DNA from: Reyranellaceae bacterium
GTDB taxonomy: Bacteria > Pseudomonadota > Alphaproteobacteria > Reyranellales > Reyranellaceae
Direction of reading: 5' to 3'
Assembly (NCBI GenBank): GCA_022844045.1
Contig: JALHMM010000045.1
Location: forward strand, 1-49,405
Length of the DNA stretch: 49,405 bases
The notes beneath the pieces were generated by a model. The model did no database searches, was not told the origin of the DNA, and saw only the letters and a list, made by a program, of their open reading frames with translations. The translations under genes were made by a program, and so were the position numbers. This document shows positions 8,203-16,164 of this stretch, piece after piece; within the stretch, counting starts at the first letter, position 1; each line of letters opens with the position of its first letter.

Positions 8203-8230
8203 CGCGTTCATGGTACAGACCATGAACGCG
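8203..8230. repeat. Perfect 12-bp inverted repeat across the dprA start
   Basis: CGCGTTCATGGT, acag, ACCATGAACGCG: two perfect 12-bp arms with a 4-base loop. The left arm contains the first dprA ATG (8210) and the right arm contains a second in-frame ATG (8222). In RNA it would form a stable hairpin that buries both start codons; in DNA it would suit a dimeric protein. Confidence 0.8.
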
Positions 8231-9391
8231 CTGACGCCCCTGCCGCTCCTCCAGCGGATGTTCCAGACGCCGGCCGCGCCGCCACCGCTGGCCGGCGAAC
8301 GCCTGGCGCGCATCCGGCTGGCGCGCACGCCGCGCGTCGGGCCGGTCACTTTCCACGAGATGCTGGGGCACTACGGCTCGGCCGCGGCGGCGCTCGACGC
8401 CTTGCCTGAGCTGGCGCGCACAGCCCGGCTCGATACGCGCGCGGCGTCGGCGGAGCGCATCCAGCGCGAGGCCAAGGCGCTCGCCGAACTGGGCGGGCGT
8501 TTTATCGTCATTGGCGACGATGACTATCCCGCATCGCTGGCCGCGATCGCCGATGCGCCGCCGGTGCTGTCGGTGATCGGCGACGCCGCGTTGCTGGCGC
8601 GTCCCACGGTGGCGGTGGTCGGCGCGCGCAACGCGTCGGTCAACGGAAAACGGTTGGCCGCGCGTTTCGCGGCGGAGCTTGGCCAAGCCGGCCAGGTCAT
8701 CGCCTCGGGGCTGGCGCGCGGTGTCGACACCGCGGCGCACGCGGCGGCGCTGCCGACAGGCACGGTCGCGGTGCTGGCCGGCGGCGTTGACGTCATCTAT
8801 CCGTCGGAGAACGAGGACCTGTACCGCGCCATCGCCGAGTCCGGCGCAATCGTCTCGGAGGCGCCGCTGGGCGCGCAACCGCAATCCAGGCATTTCCCCC
8901 GGCGCAACCGCATCGTCTCAGGGCTGAGCGCCGGCGTGCTGGTGATCGAGGCCGCGCTGCAATCGGGCTCGCTGATCACCGCGCGGCAGGCGGCCGAGCA
9001 GGGCCGCGAGGTCTTCGCCGTGCCGGGCTCGCCGCTCGACCCGCGGGCGCGCGGCACAAACCGGCTGATCCGCGACGGCGCCCATCTGGTCGAGGACAGC
9101 GCCGACGTGCTGGCGCATCTCCAGGCCGTGCCCGATGCGCCCAGACCGCCGCGTCCGGTGCCTGTGGCCGCTGCGAAGGTGCGGCCACAACGGATTGATA
9201 AGAAACAAGAAGAAGCCCACAACCCATGGCGTGACCAGGTCATTGCCTGCCTGGGTCCCACCCCCACCCCGGTTGACGAAGTGGTCCGCCGGTGCCATGT
9301 GTCGCCGGCCGAAGTGGCTGGCCTGCTGCTCGAGCTGGAGCTCGCAGGGCGCCTCGAACGGCACCGGGGCAACAGCGTCTCGCTGATCTAG
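8210..9391 (+). CDS. dprA: DNA-processing protein DprA/Smf
   Basis: 393 aa. DprA loads RecA onto incoming single-stranded DNA during natural transformation and is widespread even in bacteria not known to be competent. Visible parts are an N-terminal helical (SAM-like) region to about residue 80, and a Rossmann-like domain with VAVVGARNAS, GLARGVDTAAH and GGVDVIYPSEN. The conserved FPRRNRIVSGLS and SGSLITARQAAEQGR segments follow. A C-terminal winged helix of about 60 residues (IACLGPTPTPVDEVVRRCHVS) completes the usual long form. Start 8210 or 8222; both lie in the palindrome at 8203-8230. It begins the conserved block dprA-topA-rnr. Confidence 0.96.
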   Translation: MVQTMNALTPLPLLQRMFQTPAAPPPLAGERLARIRLARTPRVGPVTFHEMLGHYGSAAAALDALPELARTARLDTRAASAERIQREAKALAELGGRFIVIGDDDYPASLAAIADAPPVLSVIGDAALLARPTVAVVGARNASVNGKRLAARFAAELGQAGQVIASGLARGVDTAAHAAALPTGTVAVLAGGVDVIYPSENEDLYRAIAESGAIVSEAPLGAQPQSRHFPRRNRIVSGLSAGVLVIEAALQSGSLITARQAAEQGREVFAVPGSPLDPRARGTNRLIRDGAHLVEDSADVLAHLQAVPDAPRPPRPVPVAAAKVRPQRIDKKQEEAHNPWRDQVIACLGPTPTPVDEVVRRCHVSPAEVAGLLLELELAGRLERHRGNSVSLI

Positions 9392-9456
9392 ACCGCTGAA
9401 ATCGCTCCGGAAAACCGGTTCCCAGGAGCCGCGCCGCCCCCTGGCGCGAGGGTTGG

Positions 9457-12129
9457 ATGTCCCACAACGTCGTCGTCGTCGAGTCGCCGGCCAAGGCGAA
9501 GACCATCGGAAAATACCTTGGCCCCGGCTACACGGTGCTGGCCAGCTTCGGCCATGTCCGCGACTTGCCATCCAAGGACGGCTCGGTGCGTCCCGACGAG
9601 GACTTCGCCATGGACTGGGAGGTCGATGCCCAGTCGCAGAAGCGCGTCAACGATATCGCCCACGCCGTGAAGGGCGCCAAGACGCTCTATCTGGCGACCG
9701 ACCCCGATCGAGAGGGCGAGGCGATCTCCTGGCATGTGCGGGACATCCTCGCGCACAAGAAGGCGTTGGCTGGCGTGGTCGTGCGCCGCGTCGCCTTCAA
9801 CGCCATCACCAAGCAGGCGGTGCAGGAAGCCATCGCCCATCCGCGCGACATCGATCAGCCGCTGGTCGACGCCTATCTGGCGCGCCGCGCGCTCGACTAC
9901 CTCGTCGGCTTCACGCTGTCGCCCGTCCTGTGGCGCAAGCTGCCGGGCAGCCGCTCGGCCGGGCGCGTGCAGTCCGTCGCGCTGCGGCTGATCTGCGAGC
10001 GCGAGGCCGAGATCGAGGCCTTCCGGGCGCGCGAGTACTGGACCATCGACGCGCTGTTCGACACGCCGCGCGGCCAGTCGTTCAAGGCGCGGCTCACCCA
10101 CCTCAACGGCCAGAAGCTCGACAAGTTCGACATCCCGACCGAGGCGCAGGCGCTGGCGGCCAAGGAGCAGATCGAGCATCGCGCCTTCACGGTGTCCGGC
10201 GTCGATCGCCGCCAGGTCAGGCGCAACCCGCCGCCACCCTTCATCACCTCCAGCCTGCAGATGGAGGCCTCGCGCAAGCTGGGCTTCGGCGCCGCGCACA
10301 CCATGCGCATCGCCCAGCGCCTCTATGAGGGCGTCGATATCGGCGGCGAGACGGTGGGCCTGATCACCTATATGCGCACCGACGGCGTCGACCTCGCCCC
10401 CGAGGCGCGCGATCAGACGCGCCGGCTGATCGACAGCCGCTACGGCAAGGACTACGTGCCGGAGAAGCCGCGCTTCTACACCAGCAAGGCCAAGAACGCG
10501 CAGGAAGCGCACGAGGCGATCCGCCCGACCGACCTGTTCCGCACGCCCGACGACGTCGCGCGCTATGTCGACAAGGACCAGCTGCGCCTCTACGAGCTGA
10601 TCTGGAAGCGCACCGTGGCCTGCCAGATGGAAAGCGCGGTGTTCGACCAGGTCACCGTCGACCTCGAATCCGGCGACAAGAACTTGCGGCTGCGCGCCAC
10701 CGGATCGGTGCTGAAGTTCGACGGCTTCCTCAAGCTCTACGAGGAAGGCCGCGACGATGAGGACGAGGAGAATGGCGCGCGCCTGCCCGACGTCAACGAA
10801 GGCGAGGCGGTCAAGCGCAAGGACGTGGTCGCCGAGCAGCATTTCACCGAGCCGCCGCCGCGCTACTCCGAGGCCAGCCTGGTGAAGAAGCTCGAGGAGC
10901 TCGGCATCGGCCGGCCCTCGACCTACGCCTCGATCATCGAGGTGCTGCAGGCGCGCAACTACGTGAAGATCGACCGCAAGCGCTTCGTGCCCGAGGATCG
11001 CGGCCGCATCGTCACGGCGTTCCTGTCGAGCTATTTCACGCGCTATGTCGAGTACGGCTTCACCGCCAATCTCGAGGAGCTGCTCGACGATATCTCCGGC
11101 GGCAACGCCGACTGGCGCGCCGTGCTGCGCGAGTTCTGGCGCGAGTTCAAGGGCGCGGTCGACGACACCAAGGAGCTGCGCGTCAAGGACGTGCTCGATC
11201 AGCTCGACCTCGAGCTCGGCCCGCACTTCTTCCCGGAGCGCGCCGACGGCAAGGATCCCAGGGGATGCCCGGCCTGCAGCGCCGGCCGGCTCAACCTGAA
11301 GCTCGGCAAGTTCGGCGCCTTCATCGGCTGCTCGAACTACCCGGAATGCCGCTACACCCGCAAGCTGGCGGTGGCCAACGACAACGCCGACGAGGGCGCG
11401 CTCGAAGGCCCGCGCGTGCTGGGCGAGGATCCCGCGACCGGCAAGCAGGTGACGGTGCGCCAAGGCCCGTACGGCGCCTACGCCCAACTCGGCGAACCCG
11501 AGGGCAAGGACAAACCCAAGCGCGCGTCGCTGCCCAAGGGCTACAACGCCACCGAGGTCACGCTCGAGCAGGCGTTGGCGATCCTCGCGTTGCCGCGCGA
11601 GCTGGGCCCGCACCCCGATACGGGCGATCCGATCGTCGCCGGCATCGGCCGCTTCGGCCCCTATGTGCGCCACGGCTCGACCTACAAGTCGATCCCCGGC
11701 GACGAGGACGTGCTGATCATCGGCATGAACCGCGCCGTGGCGCTCCTGGCCGAGGCCAAGGGGCCCGGTCGTGGCCGCGCCGCGGTGACGCCGCTGCGCA
11801 CTTTGGGCCCGCATCCCGACGATCAACAGCCGGTCGAGGTCTATAGCGGCCGCTACGGTCCCTATGTGAAGCACGGCAAGGTCAACGCCACGCTGTCCAA
11901 GGACCTGACGCCCGAAAGCGTGACCCTGGAGCAGGCGCTGCCGCTGATCGCCGCGCGTGCCGCCGCCGGCGGCGGCAAGAAGCCGGCGCGCGGTAAGGCG
12001 GCGGCCAAGAAGAAGGCCGCCGCGCCGGTCGCTGAGGTCAAGCCCGCCGCCAAATCAAAGGCTGCCGCGAAAACCAAGAAGAAGGCGGCTCCCAAGTCGG
12101 CCAAGGCGCCGACCAAGGACGCCGCCTGA
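9457..12129 (+). CDS. topA: DNA topoisomerase I
   Basis: 890 aa type IA topoisomerase, which relaxes negative supercoils through a 5'-phosphotyrosine intermediate. The Toprim domain is at the N-terminus (VVVVESPAKAKTIGKYLG, then TDPDREGEAISW). The catalytic Tyr lies in GLITYMRTDGVDLA. One zinc-ribbon-like Cys4 is visible (CPAC, then GCSNYPECRYTR). It is followed by topoisomerase C-terminal repeats with conserved GRFGPYV/GRYGPYVKHGK motifs and a Lys/Ala-rich tail of about 65 residues, as is usual in alphaproteobacteria. The start at 9457 is fixed by the VVVVESPAKA motif, which always lies within the first ten residues. Essential housekeeping gene. Confidence 0.97.
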   Translation: MSHNVVVVESPAKAKTIGKYLGPGYTVLASFGHVRDLPSKDGSVRPDEDFAMDWEVDAQSQKRVNDIAHAVKGAKTLYLATDPDREGEAISWHVRDILAHKKALAGVVVRRVAFNAITKQAVQEAIAHPRDIDQPLVDAYLARRALDYLVGFTLSPVLWRKLPGSRSAGRVQSVALRLICEREAEIEAFRAREYWTIDALFDTPRGQSFKARLTHLNGQKLDKFDIPTEAQALAAKEQIEHRAFTVSGVDRRQVRRNPPPPFITSSLQMEASRKLGFGAAHTMRIAQRLYEGVDIGGETVGLITYMRTDGVDLAPEARDQTRRLIDSRYGKDYVPEKPRFYTSKAKNAQEAHEAIRPTDLFRTPDDVARYVDKDQLRLYELIWKRTVACQMESAVFDQVTVDLESGDKNLRLRATGSVLKFDGFLKLYEEGRDDEDEENGARLPDVNEGEAVKRKDVVAEQHFTEPPPRYSEASLVKKLEELGIGRPSTYASIIEVLQARNYVKIDRKRFVPEDRGRIVTAFLSSYFTRYVEYGFTANLEELLDDISGGNADWRAVLREFWREFKGAVDDTKELRVKDVLDQLDLELGPHFFPERADGKDPRGCPACSAGRLNLKLGKFGAFIGCSNYPECRYTRKLAVANDNADEGALEGPRVLGEDPATGKQVTVRQGPYGAYAQLGEPEGKDKPKRASLPKGYNATEVTLEQALAILALPRELGPHPDTGDPIVAGIGRFGPYVRHGSTYKSIPGDEDVLIIGMNRAVALLAEAKGPGRGRAAVTPLRTLGPHPDDQQPVEVYSGRYGPYVKHGKVNATLSKDLTPESVTLEQALPLIAARAAAGGGKKPARGKAAAKKKAAAPVAEVKPAAKSKAAAKTKKKAAPKSAKAPTKDAA

Positions 12130-12150
12130 TCGAACAATAAAGAACCAGGA

Positions 12151-14424
12151 TTGAACAAGAAGACACCCGTTCCCCTCCCCTCGCGCGATGACGTATTGCG
12201 ATTCATCCGCGAGAGTCCCGTTCCCGTCGGCAAGCGCGAGATCGCCAAAGCCTTCAACGTGAAGGGCGCCGACCGCGTGGCGCTCAAGCAGATGCTGCGC
12301 GACCTGCGCGCCGATGGCGCGGTATCGCGCGGCACCCGACGCGAGCTGATGGCGCCCGACTCGCTGCCGGAATTCCTCGTGGTCGAGGTGATCGGCCCCG
12401 ACACCGATGGCGACGTCCAGGCCAAGCCGGCGCGCTGGAATCCCGACGACGGCACGGCGGCGCCCGAGATCGTGCTGCTGCCATCGTCCGATCACGCCGC
12501 GCCCGGCGCCGGCGACCGCATGCTGGTGTCGCTGAAAAAGCGCGGCACCGACCGCTACGAAGCGCGGATCGTGCGCAAGGTCGGCGCCGGCCCGCGCCGC
12601 ATCCTCGGCGTCTTCGAATCGTCGAGCGATACTCGCGGACCCGGCGTCGTGCGGCCGACTGATCGCAAATTGCGCTTCGAGATCGCCATCGACGCGGCCG
12701 CGCGCGGCGAGGCGCGACCCAACGACGTGGTCTGGATCGAGCAGCTCGGCGGGCCGCTGGCGCGACGCGGCCGGGTGATCGAACGCGTCGGCTCGCTGTT
12801 CGAGCCGCGCACCGTCAGCCTGATCGCCATCGCCGCCAACGACATCCCGGTCGAGTTCTCGGAAGCCGCGCTGGAGCAGGCCGCGACCAGCGGCCCAGCG
12901 CCGATGGGCAACCGCCTCGACCTGCGCGCCGTGCCCTTCGTCACCATCGACGGCGAGGACGCGCGCGACTTCGACGACGCGGTCTTCGCCGAGCCCGACA
13001 GCGCGGCCGATAATGAAGGCGGCTGGCACCTGATGGTCGCCATCGCCGATGTCGCCTGGTACGTGCGGTCCGACGACGCGCTCGACCGCGACGCCTATCG
13101 CCGCGGCAACTCGGTCTATTTCCCCGACCGCGTCGTGCCGATGCTGCCGGAGGAGCTCAGCAACGGCTGGTGCTCGCTGCGCCCGCGCGAGGACCGGCCG
13201 GTGATGGTCGCGGAAATGTGGATCGACCGCGACGGCCGCATGCTGCGCCATCGATTCCACCGCGCGATGATCCATTCGGCGGCGCGGTTGACCTACACCA
13301 GGATGCAGGCGGCGCGCGACGGCAAGCCCGACGACGAGCTGGGGCCCCTGATGGACCTGGTCGTGACGCCGCTCTACGGCGCCTATGCCGCGCTCGACGC
13401 CGCACGGCGCGCCCGCGGCACGCTCGATCTCGATCTCCCGGAGAAGCGCGCGGTGCTCGACGAGCAGGGACGCATCGTCGAGTTCGGCGTGCGCCAGCGC
13501 CTCGACAGCCACAAGCTGATCGAGGAGTTCATGATCCTCGCCAACGTCGCCGCGGCGGAGACCTTGGAGCAACGCCACATGCCCTGCATGTACCGCGTGC
13601 ACGACAAGCCCGATCCGCTGAAGCTCGAAAACCTGCGCCAGTTCCTCGGCTCACTGGGCATCGGCCTGCCGCCCGGCCTCAATCTGCGGCCCAAGGATTT
13701 CGCGCGCGCGCTGGAGAAGGCCTCGGGATCGCCGCACGAGCGGCTGGTCAGCGAGACCATCCTGCGCGGCCAGAATCAGGCGATCTACAGCCCCGACAAC
13801 ATCGGCCATTTCGGCCTGGCGCTGCGGCGCTACGCGCATTTCACCTCGCCGATCCGCCGTTACGCCGATCTGCTGGTGCATCGCGGCCTGATCGCCGCGC
13901 TGCGGCTGGGCGATGGTGGCCTGGATCACGCCGAGGGCGCGAACTTCGTCGAGATGGGCGAGCACATCTCCCAGTGCGAACGGCGCGCCGTGGCCGCCGA
14001 GCGCGCGGCGATGGATCGCTACATGGCCGCCTATATGAGCGAGCGCGTCGGCGCGGAGTTCGCCGCGCGCATCTCCGGCGTCACGCGCTTCGGCCTGTTC
14101 GTGGCGCTCGACGACAGCGGCGCGCAGGGCCTGATCCCGATCAAGACCTTGGGCCAGGAGTACTTCAAGCACGACGAGCCCGGCCAGGCGCTGGTCGGCG
14201 GACGCAGCGGCCTCACCTATCGCCTGGGCGACGCGCTGGTCGTGAAGCTGCGCGAATGCGACGTCGCCACCGGCAGCCTGGTGTTCGAGCTGATCGAGAA
14301 GATCGGCGGCGCGCTGTCGGTGCGGCCCACAGCAGGCGCGGCGCGCGACGGCGCCAAGCGCGGTCGCCATCCGACCAATCGGCCGGGCAAGCCGCCGCAG
14401 GTCAAGCGCGGCCGGCGGCGTTAG
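12151..14424 (+). CDS. rnr: Ribonuclease R
   Basis: 757 aa, a 3'-5' exoribonuclease that degrades structured RNA and rRNA. In order: an N-terminal winged helix (VLRFIRESPVPVGKREIAKAF), cold-shock domains, the RNB catalytic domain with DGEDARDFDDAVFAE supplying the metal-binding aspartates, and an S1 domain (ARISGVTRFGLFVALDDSGA). A basic tail (KRGRRR-like) ends it. The start appears to be TTG at 12151. An upstream in-frame stop at 12127 leaves no room for an ATG, and the winged helix would be lost with later starts. The ribosome site is weak (ccagga directly adjacent). It lies 21 bp after topA and is probably co-transcribed. Confidence 0.95.
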   Translation: MNKKTPVPLPSRDDVLRFIRESPVPVGKREIAKAFNVKGADRVALKQMLRDLRADGAVSRGTRRELMAPDSLPEFLVVEVIGPDTDGDVQAKPARWNPDDGTAAPEIVLLPSSDHAAPGAGDRMLVSLKKRGTDRYEARIVRKVGAGPRRILGVFESSSDTRGPGVVRPTDRKLRFEIAIDAAARGEARPNDVVWIEQLGGPLARRGRVIERVGSLFEPRTVSLIAIAANDIPVEFSEAALEQAATSGPAPMGNRLDLRAVPFVTIDGEDARDFDDAVFAEPDSAADNEGGWHLMVAIADVAWYVRSDDALDRDAYRRGNSVYFPDRVVPMLPEELSNGWCSLRPREDRPVMVAEMWIDRDGRMLRHRFHRAMIHSAARLTYTRMQAARDGKPDDELGPLMDLVVTPLYGAYAALDAARRARGTLDLDLPEKRAVLDEQGRIVEFGVRQRLDSHKLIEEFMILANVAAAETLEQRHMPCMYRVHDKPDPLKLENLRQFLGSLGIGLPPGLNLRPKDFARALEKASGSPHERLVSETILRGQNQAIYSPDNIGHFGLALRRYAHFTSPIRRYADLLVHRGLIAALRLGDGGLDHAEGANFVEMGEHISQCERRAVAAERAAMDRYMAAYMSERVGAEFAARISGVTRFGLFVALDDSGAQGLIPIKTLGQEYFKHDEPGQALVGGRSGLTYRLGDALVVKLRECDVATGSLVFELIEKIGGALSVRPTAGAARDGAKRGRHPTNRPGKPPQVKRGRRR

Positions 14425-14433
14425 ACCGCCCAC

Positions 14434-14498
14434 TGTCATCCCGAGCGCAGCGAGGGATCCAGGATGACCTTAGATCCCTCACTGCGCTCGGGATGACA
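14434..14498. repeat. Inverted-repeat element of the TGTCATCCCGAGCGCAG type
   Basis: Two 26-bp arms (14434-14459 and 14473-14498) with a single mismatch and a 13-bp centre. The arm begins TGTCATCCCGAGCGCAGCGA. Elements with this core are scattered between genes in many alphaproteobacterial genomes. Placed directly after rnr, it could act as a terminator or mRNA 3' stabiliser, or be a nonautonomous mobile element. Confidence 0.85.
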
Positions 14499-14592
14499 GC
14501 GTTGTTTCGCTCCCATGGTCGCGCGGCAACGCGCCACGCCGCGCCAATGGGTCGCGATGGCGTTCGCCCGTCGCGGGCTTATGGTTCTCGTC

Positions 14593-14994
14593 ATGCCCGG
14601 CTCCGAACGCATCGCGCCACCGGTTCCGATCGACGACGGCGAGCGCCGTGATCGATCGGCCGCGATGTGGCGCGGCTGCCGCGGTCGTTGTCCGCGCTGC
14701 GGCGAGCCAACCCTGTTCCGAGCCTTTCTCAAGATGGCACCGAGCTGCGCCAGCTGCGGCGAGGACTTCGAGCCATTTCGCGCCGACGACGCCCCGGCGT
14801 ATTTCACCATCTTCATCATCGGTCACATCATCGTGCCGCTGGTGCTGATGGTCGAGCGCGGCTGGGCGCCCTCGCTGTGGGTGCATGCCCTGCTGTGGAT
14901 CCCGGCGTCGGTGCTGCTCAGCCTGACGCTGCTGCCGCGCGTCAAGGGCGCCACCATCGGGCTGCTCTGGGCGCTGCGTTTCAAGCCGCGCTGA
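14593..14994 (+). CDS. DUF983 family membrane protein
   Basis: 133 aa with the DUF983 layout. A zinc-ribbon-like N-terminal half has two CxxC pairs (Cys33/Cys36 in RGRCPRCGEPTLF, Cys52/Cys55 in PSCASCGEDF). The conserved RADDAPAYFTI follows, then two membrane helices (IFIIGHIIVPLVLMVE and LLWIPASVLLSLTLLP), ending VKGATIGLLWALRF. The role is unknown. In alphaproteobacteria it is regularly found after rnr, as here. The start was chosen at MPGSERIAPP because earlier in-frame ATGs (14515, 14557, 14581) give an atypical extension reaching toward the repeat. None has a clear ribosome site. Confidence 0.88.
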   Translation: MPGSERIAPPVPIDDGERRDRSAAMWRGCRGRCPRCGEPTLFRAFLKMAPSCASCGEDFEPFRADDAPAYFTIFIIGHIIVPLVLMVERGWAPSLWVHALLWIPASVLLSLTLLPRVKGATIGLLWALRFKPR

Positions 14995-15011
14995 GCGCCT
15001 TCGAGCCGCGC

Positions 15012-15039
15012 TTGCGGCCGTTGCGGCCTATGCTATAGA
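15012..15039 (+). promoter_or_regulatory. Putative sigma-70 promoter
   Basis: TTGCGG at 15012-15017, 16-bp spacer, TATAGA at 15034-15039 with TATGC just upstream of it. It points at the first DUF4189 gene, giving a leader of about 54 nt. Confidence 0.5.
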
Positions 15040-15099
15040 GCGCCTCAATACAAAAAAAATTGCGCGACGCTGATAGCCGCGCCGGTTGGGGAAGTTTCG

Positions 15100-15474
15100 A
15101 TGGTCCGCTCGATTTTTTGTGGCGTGATCGGCCTCGCGCTGATGGCCGTCATCCCGGCCGCTCAGGCCCAGACGCCACAGTACTGGGCGACCTATGCCTA
15201 CGACACCTCGACCAAGAAGTACGGGGTCAGCTTTGGTCGGACCGACCGCCAGGCGGCGATCAACGAGGCGCTGTCGCGCTGCGGGCAAGCCGCCTGCAAG
15301 ACGGGCTCCGTCGTGTTGGCGCGTTGCATCGCGGTGGCGAGCGGTACGCAATGGCCCCCGGGCTTCGGCTTCGGGCATGACCAGCGGTCGGCGACGACGA
15401 ACTCGCTCAACTCCTGTCGGCGCGGCGCCGCGGGCTCGACCTGCGAGTCCGACTGGGTGCGCTGCGGCCGCTGA
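15100..15474 (+). CDS. Secreted DUF4189-domain protein (copy 1)
   Basis: 124 aa. A signal peptide of about 23 residues (MVRSIFCGVIGLALMAV...AQA) precedes a compact Cys-rich domain. The DUF4189 pattern is clear: an aromatic WATYAYD strand, FGRTDRQAAINEALSRC, a central RCIAVASG, and the terminal SCRRGAAGSTCESDWVRC. Six mature cysteines could form three disulfides. DUF4189 proteins are periplasmic or secreted and have no established function. A ggggaag site precedes the ATG. A close paralogue follows 133 bp downstream on the same strand, which suggests tandem duplication. Confidence 0.9.
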   Translation: MVRSIFCGVIGLALMAVIPAAQAQTPQYWATYAYDTSTKKYGVSFGRTDRQAAINEALSRCGQAACKTGSVVLARCIAVASGTQWPPGFGFGHDQRSATTNSLNSCRRGAAGSTCESDWVRCGR

Positions 15475-15607
15475 TGCGGCGTCCAGCCGCGCCTGAGGGC
15501 TGCCCTTCTCCGGCCGCGCCAAGCGCCACGATTCAACGCGTTCTGGGCCGTCAGTTATCTGTTTCGCAGCGCGCGACAGAACCGGTCGCGTCCCATGGGA
15601 GGCTTGA

Positions 15608-15979
15608 TTGAATCGTCTATTCTGTACCATCGCCCTCGGCGCCGCGCTGCTCGCAGGGGCGACAGTCGCGTATGGCCAAGTCCAGACATGGGTGACCTAC
15701 GCCCACGACTCGCAGACCGGAAGGTGGGGCCTGAGCTGGGGCCGGACCGACCGGCAAGCCGCGATCAACGAGGCCTTGTCACGCTGCGCATCGGCCGGCT
15801 GCAAAGTGGGTAATGTGCAGCTCTATCGCTGCGTGGCGGTGGCCACCGGGACGTCGCCAGGCCCGGGATTCGGCTACGCCAATGACGCGGAGACGGCCAA
15901 GGGGCATGCGCTCACCTTCTGTCGCCGCGGGGCGTCCGGCTCGACCTGCGAAGTCGACGCCGTGCGCTGCGCCAACTGA
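15608..15979 (+). CDS. Secreted DUF4189-domain protein (copy 2)
   Basis: 123 aa and the clear paralogue of the preceding gene: both share GRTDRQAAINEALSRC exactly and end with xCRRGAxGSTCExDxVRC. The start is TTG, supported by gggagg 5 bp upstream and by the signal peptide it begins (NRLFCTIALGAALLAGATV...YGQ). Mature cysteine positions match copy 1. The two copies differ mostly in surface-like positions, so both are probably functional. Role unknown. Confidence 0.9.
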   Translation: MNRLFCTIALGAALLAGATVAYGQVQTWVTYAHDSQTGRWGLSWGRTDRQAAINEALSRCASAGCKVGNVQLYRCVAVATGTSPGPGFGYANDAETAKGHALTFCRRGASGSTCEVDAVRCAN

Positions 15980-16164
15980 CAGGTCGGCCGGACGGACGAC
16001 ATCGCCGATCCCCAGGACTGCGGCGATACGCCGTGGTTCTCGGCGCCGTCTGTGGTAAGCTGATCGCGTCGCGAAGCGCCCAGTCGAAGGCGCCGGTCGA
16101 CGCGCGTGGGATGATGGCGGCACTTCGTAAAACCGGCAAAGATCGCGGCAGTTGGAGCCGCAGG

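Noticed and set aside
9388..11874. Long antisense frame opposite topA (828 codons)
   Set aside because: Mirror frame of a GC-rich gene: His/Arg/Leu/Ala-rich, no motifs, and topA on the other strand is unmistakable. The same applies to long frames opposite rnr, the transglycosylase and the carboxylase genes.
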